DNA from: Burkholderiaceae bacterium
GTDB taxonomy: Bacteria > Pseudomonadota > Gammaproteobacteria > Burkholderiales > Burkholderiaceae
Length of the DNA stretch: 33,857 nucleotides
Reading direction: 5' to 3'
Assembly: GCA_028871175.1 (NCBI GenBank)
Contig: JAGWNU010000021.1
Location: forward strand, 1 to 33,857
Each line of letters begins with the position of its first letter. The first letter of the stretch is position 1. Made by a program: the position numbers and the translations under genes. A model generated the notes under the pieces. That model did not search any database and was not told the DNA's origin. It saw only the letters and a list, made by a program, of their open reading frames with translations. Below, piece by piece: positions 1 through 6,887 of the stretch.

Positions 1-117
1 GTGATCGACTTCTTGAAGCTGGTCATCAACAAGGAAGGTCAATTCCACATTGACCTGGAAGACGACATCGTCAAAGCGTGCTTGATGTGTCGTGATGGCC
101 AACTGCTGCGCGCCTGA
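1..117 (+). CDS. pntAA: NAD(P) transhydrogenase subunit alpha part 1, C-terminal fragment
   Basis: Only the last 38 codons and the TGA stop are inside the window; the gene begins upstream. The visible tail has the pattern Asp-Asp-Ile-Val followed by Cys-Arg-Asp-Gly, which resembles the C-terminal end of the soluble NAD(H)-binding alpha-1 subunit of split (three-gene) proton-translocating transhydrogenases. The assignment is supported mainly by context: pntAB and pntB lie just downstream on the same strand. The alpha-1 subunit binds NAD(H) and passes hydride to NADP+ bound by PntB, coupled to proton flow through the membrane. The unusual point is that panD, not pntAB, comes next. The GTG at position 1 is an internal codon, not a start. 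Confidence 0.75.
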   Translation: MIDFLKLVINKEGQFHIDLEDDIVKACLMCRDGQLLRA

Positions 118-149
118 TTGGCGCAGCCGGCCCTGTAAGGAGTACTGAT

Positions 150-515
150 ATGCAACGCGTCATGCTGCGTGCCAAGCTGCACCGCGCCACCGTGACTGAA
201 GCCGACCTGAACTACGAAGGTTCTTGCGGCATCGATGAAGACTTGCTCGACGCTGCCGACATGAAAGAGTTCGAGTACATCGAGCTCTACAACATCAACA
301 ACGGCGAGCGCTTTTCGACCTACGTCATCAAGGCGCCAAGGGGGTCGGGTGTGATTTCCCTCAATGGTGCGGCCGCTCGCCGCGCCCACGTGGGTGATCT
401 GCTGATCATCTGCACCTATGCGCCCATGACCGATGCCGAAGCCTCCAGCTACAAGCCCAAGGTGGTGTTGCTGGATGAGCGCAATGCGATCAAAGAAGTC
501 CGCAAGTTCGATTAA
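150..515 (+). CDS. panD: Aspartate 1-decarboxylase proenzyme
   Basis: PanD is a pyruvoyl enzyme that converts L-aspartate to beta-alanine, the beta-alanine source for pantothenate and coenzyme A. The 121-residue length is normal for the family. The self-cleavage site Gly24-Ser25 is visible (Tyr-Glu-Gly-Ser-Cys-Gly-Ile-Asp); Ser25 becomes the pyruvoyl group. The N-terminal beta-chain with Lys9 and His11, and the Asn-Gly-Ala-Ala-Ala-Arg segment near residues 72-77, are also typical. The start is set by a strong Shine-Dalgarno AAGGAG at 137-142, seven bases before the ATG. The gene begins 32 bases after the pntAA stop and ends 25 bases before pntAB, so it sits inside the transhydrogenase operon and is probably co-transcribed with it. 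That placement is odd, since panD usually lies with panB or panC or alone. Confidence 0.96.
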   Translation: MQRVMLRAKLHRATVTEADLNYEGSCGIDEDLLDAADMKEFEYIELYNINNGERFSTYVIKAPRGSGVISLNGAAARRAHVGDLLIICTYAPMTDAEASSYKPKVVLLDERNAIKEVRKFD

Positions 516-540
516 TTCCCATTCATCAGGAGACAACGCG

Positions 541-849
541 ATGGAAGCCATTTCCCACGTCGTCATCAACCTGACCATTTTCGTGCTGGCCATTTATGTG
601 GGCTATCACGTGGTCTGGACGGTGACCCCTGCTCTGCACACCCCGCTGATGGCGGTGACCAATGCCGTGTCGGCCATCGTGATCGTGGGCGCCATGCTGG
701 CGGCCGCGCTGACGGTGACACCGCTGGGCAAGATCATGGGCCTGCTGGCCGTGGCCTTGGCCGCAGTCAACGTGTTCGGTGGCTTTTTGGTCACCCGGCG
801 CATGCTGGAGATGTTCAAGAAGAAGGACAAGAAGGCGGGGGCCAAGTAA
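541..849 (+). CDS. pntAB: NAD(P) transhydrogenase subunit alpha part 2
   Basis: A 102-residue membrane protein corresponding to the alpha-2 subunit of three-gene transhydrogenases. It has about three hydrophobic helices (roughly residues 7-25, 37-55 and 63-82) and a lysine-rich C-terminal tail (Phe-Lys-Lys-Lys-Asp-Lys-Lys), as expected for the part anchoring the complex in the inner membrane beside PntB. The ATG at 541 is preceded by AGGAGA at 528-533, which fixes this start over a longer upstream reading. The TAA stop directly abuts the pntB ATG, so the two subunits are probably translationally linked. The complex makes NADPH from NADH using the proton gradient. Confidence 0.93.
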   Translation: MEAISHVVINLTIFVLAIYVGYHVVWTVTPALHTPLMAVTNAVSAIVIVGAMLAAALTVTPLGKIMGLLAVALAAVNVFGGFLVTRRMLEMFKKKDKKAGAK

Positions 850-2292
850 ATGAGCTTGAATCTGATTGCGCTGTTGTACCTGGTGGCGTCGGTGTGCTTC
901 ATCCAGGCCTTGAAGGGCCTGAGTCACCCTACTACCTCGATTCGCGGCAACGTCTTCGGCATGGTCGGCATGACCATCGCTGTGCTGACCACCGTGGGCT
1001 TGATTCAGGGGCAGGCTGAGCACCTGCATGTCCCGTTTGGGCAAGGCCTGGCTTATGTGCTGGGCGCCTTGGTGGTGGGCGGCAGCGCCGGTGCCATCAT
1101 GGCCAAGCGGGTCGAGATGACCAAGATGCCTGAGCTGGTCGCCTTCATGCACAGCATGATTGGCCTGGCAGCCGTGTTCATTGCGATTGCCGTGGTGGCC
1201 GAGCCATGGGCCTTGCTGCAAGAGGTGGCCAAGGACCAACCGATTCCGGTCGGTAACCGCCTGGAAGTGGCGCTGGGCGCTGCGATTGGTGCCATCACCT
1301 TCTCGGGTTCGGTGATCGCGTTCGGTAAGCTGAGTGGCAAGTACAAGTTCCGCCTGTTCCAGGGTGCGCCCGTGACGTTTGCCGGTCAGCACATGCTGAA
1401 CCTGGTGATGGGGCTGGCTGCCATCGGCTTGATCGGGGCCTTCATGGCCACCCAGAGCCTGGAGGTGTTCCTGGCATTGTGTGCCTTGAGCTTTGTGCTG
1501 GGTGTGCTGATCATCATCCCCATTGGCGGAGCCGACATGCCGGTGGTGGTGTCCATGCTCAACAGCTACTCGGGCTGGGCGGCTGCGGGCATTGGCTTCT
1601 CGCTGAACAACTCGATGCTGATCATCGCGGGTTCGCTGGTGGGCAGCTCGGGCGCGATCCTGAGCTACATCATGTGCAAGGCCATGAACCGCTCGTTCTT
1701 CAACGTGATCCTGGGCGGTTTTGGGGGCGACGCAGGCGCAGCTGCCGTTGGCGGTGCGCAACAGCAACGCTCGGTCAAGAGCGGTTCGGCTGACGATGCG
1801 GCCTTCATCCTGATGAACGCCGAATCGGTCATCATCGTGCCGGGCTATGGCCTGGCCGTGGCCCGTGCGCAGCACGCGGTCAAGGAGTTGGCGCACAAGC
1901 TTACCGAAAAGGGCGTGAACGTGAAGTACGCGATTCACCCGGTGGCGGGCCGCATGCCAGGGCACATGAACGTGTTGCTGGCTGAGGCTGAAGTGCCGTA
2001 CGACCAGGTGTTTGAGATGGAAGACATCAACGCCGAGTTCGGTCAGGCTGATGTGGCCATCATCCTGGGTGCCAACGACGTGGTGAACCCCGCCGCGCAC
2101 GTGAAGGGCAGCCCGATCTACGGCATGCCGATCCTGGAGGCCTACAAGGCCAAGACCGTGATCGTGAACAAGCGTTCCATGGCCTCGGGTTACGCTGGCC
2201 TCGACAACGAGTTGTTCTACATGGACAAGACGATGATGGTGTTTGGCGACGCCAAGAAGGTGGTCGAGGATATGGTGAAATCCGTCGAGTAA
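850..2292 (+). CDS. pntB: NAD(P) transhydrogenase subunit beta
   Basis: At 480 residues this has the expected length of PntB. About the first 280 residues are a series of hydrophobic helices forming the proton-conducting membrane domain. The C-terminal third is a soluble NADP(H)-binding domain with a Gly-Tyr-Gly-Leu-Ala-Val-Ala segment, a His-Pro-Val-Ala-Gly-Arg-Met-Pro-Gly-His-Met stretch and the Gly-Ala-Asn-Asp-Val-Val-Asn-Pro motif, all characteristic of the NADP site. It starts on the base after the pntAB stop. Codon choice differs by eye from the phc genes: about one third of leucines in the first 125 codons use TTG, which is almost absent in phcS. A GC-rich hairpin follows the stop. Confidence 0.96.
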   Translation: MSLNLIALLYLVASVCFIQALKGLSHPTTSIRGNVFGMVGMTIAVLTTVGLIQGQAEHLHVPFGQGLAYVLGALVVGGSAGAIMAKRVEMTKMPELVAFMHSMIGLAAVFIAIAVVAEPWALLQEVAKDQPIPVGNRLEVALGAAIGAITFSGSVIAFGKLSGKYKFRLFQGAPVTFAGQHMLNLVMGLAAIGLIGAFMATQSLEVFLALCALSFVLGVLIIIPIGGADMPVVVSMLNSYSGWAAAGIGFSLNNSMLIIAGSLVGSSGAILSYIMCKAMNRSFFNVILGGFGGDAGAAAVGGAQQQRSVKSGSADDAAFILMNAESVIIVPGYGLAVARAQHAVKELAHKLTEKGVNVKYAIHPVAGRMPGHMNVLLAEAEVPYDQVFEMEDINAEFGQADVAIILGANDVVNPAAHVKGSPIYGMPILEAYKAKTVIVNKRSMASGYAGLDNELFYMDKTMMVFGDAKKVVEDMVKSVE

Positions 2293-2301
2293 TGGCGCGC
2301 G

Positions 2302-2326
2302 CTGACGGCCGCCAGCCGGCCGTCAG
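2302..2326 (+). terminator. GC-rich hairpin after pntB
   Basis: A perfect ten-base inverted repeat (CTGACGGCCG and its complement) with a five-base loop begins ten bases after the pntB stop. It is a plausible transcription end for the pnt-panD operon. There is no T-run after it, so it is not a canonical intrinsic terminator and could instead protect the 3' end or act with Rho. Confidence 0.45.
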
Positions 2327-2442
2327 AACCGCCTTGTTCCGCTTGCCCCCGGGGGCGGCAGGCAGTAACGTAGTGCCAACAGGACGCGCATGCCACCTCG
2401 GCCGACGCGACCGCTCCGCCCTCTCCCGATTCCTCCCGACGT

Positions 2443-3480
2443 ATGCAACAGGACAGCGCCCTGCCGGTCTATTTCCACCCCACGCTGACGGTGGTGGTCG
2501 ACGACAGCCAATCGTTCGTGGAAAGCCTCGGGTTCCAGATGGACCCGTCGCGCGCGCTATTGGCCTTCAATGACCCGGAAGAGGCGCTGGGGTGGCTGCG
2601 CCAGTGGCATTCTCTGCGCATGCCGGGCTTTCTGCCGGTACGCGTCACGCATGATGATCTGACCTTCTCAACCGAGCGCCGCACCATCCAACTCGACGTC
2701 GACCGCGTCTACCGTCAGATTCACGAGGTCAACCGCTTCCTTCAGCCCTCGGTCATCGTGGTGGATTACTCCATGCCACGCATGAATGGGCTGGAGTTCT
2801 GCGCCAAGCTCAAAGATCTGCCGTGCATGACGATCCTGCTCACTGGCATGGCCGACGAGAACATCGCCGTGCAGGGTTTCAACGATGGGCTGATCGACCG
2901 CTACATCAGGAAAGATCATCCGGCCATGGCCGAGCGGCTGAATGCGGAAATCGAAACGCTGCAGGTCCGCTATTTCAGCAATCTGTCGAGCACACTGCGC
3001 GACCTGCTGTCGCGACACTCCTTCAGCTTCCTGTCGGACCCGGCGGTCACGAAGCTCGTGCGAGAGCTCTCTTCCCGCTACCGCTTTATCGAGTATTACC
3101 TCTACCCGCACCCTGCCGGCGTGCTCCTGCTCACGGCCGACGGGCGCGCCACGCTCATGGTCATCGAGACCAACGCGAGCATGCTCACGCACCTGGAGAA
3201 CGCCGAGGCCTACAACGCGCCGGAAACGCTGCTCAAGGGGCTGCGCGACAAACAGATCGTGCCGTTCTTCTGGCCGGGCGACGGCATGTACACACCGGCG
3301 TGCGTCGAGTGGGAGCAATATTGCCTGCCCGCCGAAGTCTGTCAGGGACGCGAGCCCTACTACTACGCGCTGTTCGACATGCCGAGCCACCTGCTGCCTG
3401 CACAGATCTACAGCTACACCCAATTCCTCGCCAACTACAAGCAGGATCCGGACTCGCTCACCGGCCGCAAGTTGCGCTGA
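2443..3480 (+). CDS. Response regulator with interrupted receiver domain and unassigned output domain
   Basis: A 345-residue soluble protein. The receiver fold is recognisable: acidic pair Asp20-Asp21, phosphoacceptor Asp108 in Val-Val-Asp-Tyr-Ser-Met-Pro-Arg-Met-Asn-Gly, switch Thr134, and Lys157. The distance between the acidic pair and Asp108 is about 87 residues instead of about 40, so some 45 extra residues are inserted near residues 52-98. The C-terminal half (about 165-345) is no DNA-binding, GGDEF, HD or kinase domain that I recognise; it contains an aromatic Glu-Tyr-Tyr-Leu-Tyr-Pro stretch followed by a beta-rich segment. Overall size and layout recall the Legionella regulator LqsR, but that is inference. 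It lies upstream of phcB on the same strand, separated by 638 bases. No strong ribosome site precedes the ATG, so the start is less certain than the rest. Confidence 0.85.
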   Translation: MQQDSALPVYFHPTLTVVVDDSQSFVESLGFQMDPSRALLAFNDPEEALGWLRQWHSLRMPGFLPVRVTHDDLTFSTERRTIQLDVDRVYRQIHEVNRFLQPSVIVVDYSMPRMNGLEFCAKLKDLPCMTILLTGMADENIAVQGFNDGLIDRYIRKDHPAMAERLNAEIETLQVRYFSNLSSTLRDLLSRHSFSFLSDPAVTKLVRELSSRYRFIEYYLYPHPAGVLLLTADGRATLMVIETNASMLTHLENAEAYNAPETLLKGLRDKQIVPFFWPGDGMYTPACVEWEQYCLPAEVCQGREPYYYALFDMPSHLLPAQIYSYTQFLANYKQDPDSLTGRKLR

Positions 3481-3522
3481 AGAGGTGCGTTGTGCGCCGA
3501 CCTTATGTACCGGGTTTCCACG

Positions 3523-3551
3523 TTGTGCGGGCTATCCTGGGCAAGTACAAT
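3523..3551 (+). promoter_or_regulatory. Candidate sigma70 promoter upstream of phcB
   Basis: TTGTGC at 3523-3528 and TACAAT at 3546-3551 are separated by exactly 17 bases, a close match to the housekeeping sigma factor consensus. It lies 43 bases after the receiver gene and points toward phcB. No start site can be proven from sequence alone. Confidence 0.5.
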
Positions 3552-4026
3552 CGTTTGGGCCATCCGGTATCCGTGACGTCAGAGCATGAACCGGCTGGAT
3601 TGCCATGATGCATGCGCAGCTCGGCTGCGGCAGCATGGAAAACGAGGGCGCCGGCGATATACGGATATGGCACCCCGGATGGATTACTGTGCGGGATACT
3701 CCTTGAGAGGCGATTTGGGATGCAACAGCTGGCCGCGCGTCGCCAAGGTAACGCGCGTTGCGGATGTCAGGGGAGTGCATCGCTCCAGTCAGTTTGCGAT
3801 GGCACGATTCCCGTTGCCACGCTGTTGATTGGCCCGTAGCAGGGATGCGGCGATATCGCCCTTGCGATGGCGGGTCAACTTCCCCGATCTCCTTGAAGCG
3901 TGCTTGGGTGAGAGACGCCCTGGGCTGGCGTCCTTGACGGTCAGCCAGCGGACGGCTCCAAGCAGGCTTCCACGACTGATGCGGCGGCATGCCCGGCGGT
4001 CTTTGCGGGGCGTTGCCGTGTCCGGA

Positions 4027-4055
4027 AATCGCGATGCGGTTCCGGATGCGCGATT
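4027..4055 (+). repeat. Inverted repeat in the phcB leader
   Basis: The arms AATCGCG (4027-4033) and CGCGATT (4049-4055) are perfectly complementary around a 15-base loop, ending about 63 bases before the phcB GTG. TCCGGA also occurs twice here, at 4021-4026 and 4041-4046. It could fold in RNA or be a protein-binding site. Confidence 0.35.
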
Positions 4056-4118
4056 GTCGGAATGGGCGTCCCGCTTGGCGTAGACGTTTCCCCCTGAAGT
4101 CTCCGGCAAATTCGCACC

Positions 4119-5531
4119 GTGTACTCACCCAACCAAATCGATCCGGCGGTCAGCTTCCGCAACTCCCAGGGTCAGCAGGTCCGCGGCACCATCATCACGC
4201 TGCAGCGGCGTGCGCTGGTGATGGAGATCTACAACCCGTATTCGATCGTGCAGGTGAGCGAGGTCCTGTCCGAGCTCGCGATCAAGATGGGAACACGGCA
4301 GGCCTACCTCGGCAAGGCGGTGGTGATCAGCCTGGTGAACACCGGCCTGACAGCCGTCGTGTCACTCACGCTGATCGATGAATGGCGCGAGTTGTCGGAG
4401 GTGGCGGACACCCCGGCATCGGTCGGTGAAGAAGCGCGAACGTTCGTGCAGGAATGGCAGGAGCGTTTCCGCATCCACCGCGACTACCAGATCGTCGTCA
4501 ATGAGATGCGTGCGTTCCTGGCCGAAGTGTCGCGCTGGGTAGAACAGGTGGATCTGTCGAAGACATTGCCGCGCGAAGACAACAAGCTGCGCATGGATGT
4601 CTTCCAGGAGCTGGCCGAGCCCATCATGCTTAAGCTCAAGGGCTACATGGACGGGCTGGAATCGGAAGCGGGCAAGGTCGAGGCGGAGCTTGCACCCGCG
4701 CACCGCACGTTCGCGCAAGCCGCCCTGCATCCGCTGCTGCTGCGCGCGCCGTTCATCTATCGCACGTACACCAAGCCACTGGGCTACGCGGGCGATTATG
4801 AGATGGTCAACCAGATCCTCTCCGACCCACGCGAAGGCCCGAATACCTACTTCCAGATCGTCAACGCCGCCTTCCTGCGCACCGACGTCGCCGAGGCGCA
4901 CCGCAACCGGATCGACATTCTCGTGCAGTATCTGAGCGACCTTGCCGCGCAAGCCAAGGCTGCCGGGCGCACGTTCAGGGTACTCAATGTGGGCTGCGGC
5001 CCGGCGGTAGAGATCCAGCGCTTTATCCAGGAACATCCGGAGCCCGCGTTGCTATCGTTCGAACTGGTGGACTTCAGCGAGGAAACACTCGACTACACCC
5101 GCGAACAGATGCGCCGCGCGATGGACCGCGCACGCAAGACCGTGACCGTCGATTTCGTCCACGAATCGGTGCATCAATTGCTCAAGCGCCGTATCACCCC
5201 CGACAGCCCGCAGGCCGGCGATTGCGATGCGGTGTATTGCGCGGGGCTGTTTGACTACCTCTCCAACAAGGTCTGCCAGCGCCTGCTGGCCTACTTTGCT
5301 TCGCGCACGCGCCAGGGCGGGGCCATTCTGGCAACCAATGTTCACAGCAACAACCCCATGCGCTTCGTGATGGAACACGTGCTCGAATGGTATCTGGTCT
5401 ACCGTGACGAACCGCTGATGGCCGAACTGCTCCCGGAAGACTCGCGCGATGCGCGGATCTATACGGACGTGACGGGTGTCAATGTCTTCGCTCAGGCCAA
5501 GGTGGCGCGGTCCACCGCAACCGCCGCCTGA
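4119..5531 (+). CDS. phcB: PhcB, SAM-dependent methyltransferase making the 3-hydroxy fatty acid methyl ester signal
   Basis: A 470-residue protein with a class I SAM-binding core in its C-terminal half: motif I Leu-Asn-Val-Gly-Cys-Gly-Pro-Ala near residues 289-296, followed by an acidic residue after the second strand (Asp318). In Ralstonia and Cupriavidus, PhcB methylates a 3-hydroxy fatty acid to produce the diffusible quorum signal (methyl 3-hydroxypalmitate or 3-hydroxymyristate). The signal type cannot be read from sequence. About the first 90 residues form a separate beta-rich domain ending in Leu-Ile-Asp-Glu-Trp, somewhat PilZ-like but without the RxxxR c-di-GMP motif. A helical middle region holds the segment Pro-Leu-Gly-Tyr-Ala-Gly-Asp-Tyr-Glu near 220-228. 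The start is a GTG with a weak ribosome site, which may limit translation. phcS begins 20 bases downstream, and the four-gene order identifies the locus. Confidence 0.92.
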   Translation: MYSPNQIDPAVSFRNSQGQQVRGTIITLQRRALVMEIYNPYSIVQVSEVLSELAIKMGTRQAYLGKAVVISLVNTGLTAVVSLTLIDEWRELSEVADTPASVGEEARTFVQEWQERFRIHRDYQIVVNEMRAFLAEVSRWVEQVDLSKTLPREDNKLRMDVFQELAEPIMLKLKGYMDGLESEAGKVEAELAPAHRTFAQAALHPLLLRAPFIYRTYTKPLGYAGDYEMVNQILSDPREGPNTYFQIVNAAFLRTDVAEAHRNRIDILVQYLSDLAAQAKAAGRTFRVLNVGCGPAVEIQRFIQEHPEPALLSFELVDFSEETLDYTREQMRRAMDRARKTVTVDFVHESVHQLLKRRITPDSPQAGDCDAVYCAGLFDYLSNKVCQRLLAYFASRTRQGGAILATNVHSNNPMRFVMEHVLEWYLVYRDEPLMAELLPEDSRDARIYTDVTGVNVFAQAKVARSTATAA

Positions 5532-5551
5532 TCGGCCGCCCGGGAACACGC

Positions 5552-6880
5552 ATGGAGCCCATCATTCACCGCGGATACCAGGCCGAGCTTTCGCAGTTCC
5601 GGCTGGCCTTCAGCCGCATGGCCGCCGTCACCGGCATCGTGCTGGTGCTGGCGGGCGTCGGTCTTGACTACGGCATGTATCCGGACAAGCTGTGGCTGTT
5701 CGGTTCGCTGCGCGTGATCACCTCGCTGATCATGCTGGTCGCGCTGTTCGTGCTGTACACGCGGTGGGGCGAAGAACATGTGCAGAGCCTGACGTTCTTC
5801 TGGCTGATCTGCCCGCAGATCATGATTTCCTGGATGATCTACGACACGGAGGGCGCCAGCTCGCCGTATTACTCGGGGCTGAACCTGGCGATCTACGCGG
5901 TGGGCATGGTCATGCCGATCGGCTTTCTGCAAGCCGTGCTGTTCGGTACGTGCACGTACATCTTCTGGGTCATCGCGTGCACGCTGCATCCTGGCGGTAT
6001 CCAGTCGCGCGAGATCTTCATCGTCCACTCGCTGTTCATTCTGTTCTCGATTGCCACCAGCGCGCTGTACACGTACTTCAACGAGCGGGGACGCTTCCAG
6101 CTCTTCCGTCTGAAGGAAGAGGTCGCGCAGAAGAACGAGCAGTTGGCGCAGACCAATCAGAACCTCACCGACATCAAGGGCCAGCTTCTGCAGCAGGAGA
6201 AGATGGCCGCCATCGGCACGCTGTCCGCTGGATTGCTGCACGAGATCAACAACCCGGTCAATTTCTGCCTGATGGCGATTTCCGTGGCGCAGGAAGAGCC
6301 TGCCGCCAAGGCCAGCCCGATGCTGCTCGAATGCCTGGCCGATGCCAAGGAAGGCATGCAGCGCGTACAGCACATCGTGTCTGACCTGAAGACCTTCGCC
6401 TACCGCAGCCCCGAGAAGGGCGAGGCCGATGCGCCGTTCCTGGCTGAGAAGGCCATCGATTCCGCCATCCGCCTGACCAGCCACGAACTGCGCGGCGTGA
6501 CGGTCGAACGCAAGTTGCCGCCCGACACGCTCGTACGGGGCGACGAGGCGGCCATCATCGGCGTGCTGATCAATCTGCTGTCGAATGCGGCGCTGGCCAT
6601 GCACAAAGTGCAGCGTGCGAACCCCCGTATCGAGATCGCCGCAGACTGGATCGACCATCGGCTGCATGTCGTCGTGACGGACAATGGACCGGGCATCCCC
6701 GAGAAGAATCTCACACGCGTATTCGAGCCGTTCTTCACCACGCGCGAAGTCGGCAAGGGATTGGGGCTGGGCCTGTCGATCAGCTACAGCGTGATCCAGC
6801 GCCATGGCGGCACGCTCGCCGTCACGAGCCAGGAAGGCGAATGGGCGCGCTTCACGTTCGACCTGCCGCGCGCGGAGTAA
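5552..6880 (+). CDS. phcS: PhcS, membrane sensor histidine kinase
   Basis: A 442-residue kinase. The N-terminal part (about 20-175) has roughly five to six hydrophobic helices and no large periplasmic domain, fitting perception of a lipid-like ester in the membrane. A short coiled coil (about 183-215) leads to the H-box His-Glu-Ile-Asn-Asn-Pro with phosphoacceptor His230, the position I recall as the phosphorylation site of R. solanacearum PhcS. The ATPase domain has the N-box around Asn345, Asp-Asn-Gly-Pro-Gly-Ile at 377-382, Phe-Phe-Thr-Thr near 394-397, and a glycine-rich lid Gly-Lys-Gly-Leu-Gly-Leu-Gly at 401-407. It follows phcB by 20 bases and precedes phcR by 7, so it is co-transcribed. 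The kinase looks complete. Confidence 0.94.
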   Translation: MEPIIHRGYQAELSQFRLAFSRMAAVTGIVLVLAGVGLDYGMYPDKLWLFGSLRVITSLIMLVALFVLYTRWGEEHVQSLTFFWLICPQIMISWMIYDTEGASSPYYSGLNLAIYAVGMVMPIGFLQAVLFGTCTYIFWVIACTLHPGGIQSREIFIVHSLFILFSIATSALYTYFNERGRFQLFRLKEEVAQKNEQLAQTNQNLTDIKGQLLQQEKMAAIGTLSAGLLHEINNPVNFCLMAISVAQEEPAAKASPMLLECLADAKEGMQRVQHIVSDLKTFAYRSPEKGEADAPFLAEKAIDSAIRLTSHELRGVTVERKLPPDTLVRGDEAAIIGVLINLLSNAALAMHKVQRANPRIEIAADWIDHRLHVVVTDNGPGIPEKNLTRVFEPFFTTREVGKGLGLGLSISYSVIQRHGGTLAVTSQEGEWARFTFDLPRAE

Positions 6881-6887
6881 GCGGGAT

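Larger units (their letters stand above)
3481..4118 (+). other. Gene-free stretch upstream of phcB
   Basis: I see no convincing gene in these 638 bases. Short open frames exist on both strands but show no family likeness and no ribosome sites. The stretch holds one good sigma70-like promoter (3523-3551) and a small inverted repeat near 4027-4055. If that promoter drives phcB, the operon has an untranslated leader of about 560 bases, long enough to carry post-transcriptional control or a separate small RNA. Confidence 0.6.

Noticed and set aside
3800-3817. Sigma54-like TGGCAC ... TTGC element upstream of phcB
   Set aside because: The spacing between TGGCAC and TTGC is eight bases instead of five, so the GG and GC dinucleotides do not fall at -24 and -12.
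3532-4128. Open frame of 198 codons on the minus strand in the phcB leader
   Set aside because: No ribosome site, no family likeness, Arg/Pro/Ser-rich composition typical of antisense frames in GC-rich DNA.
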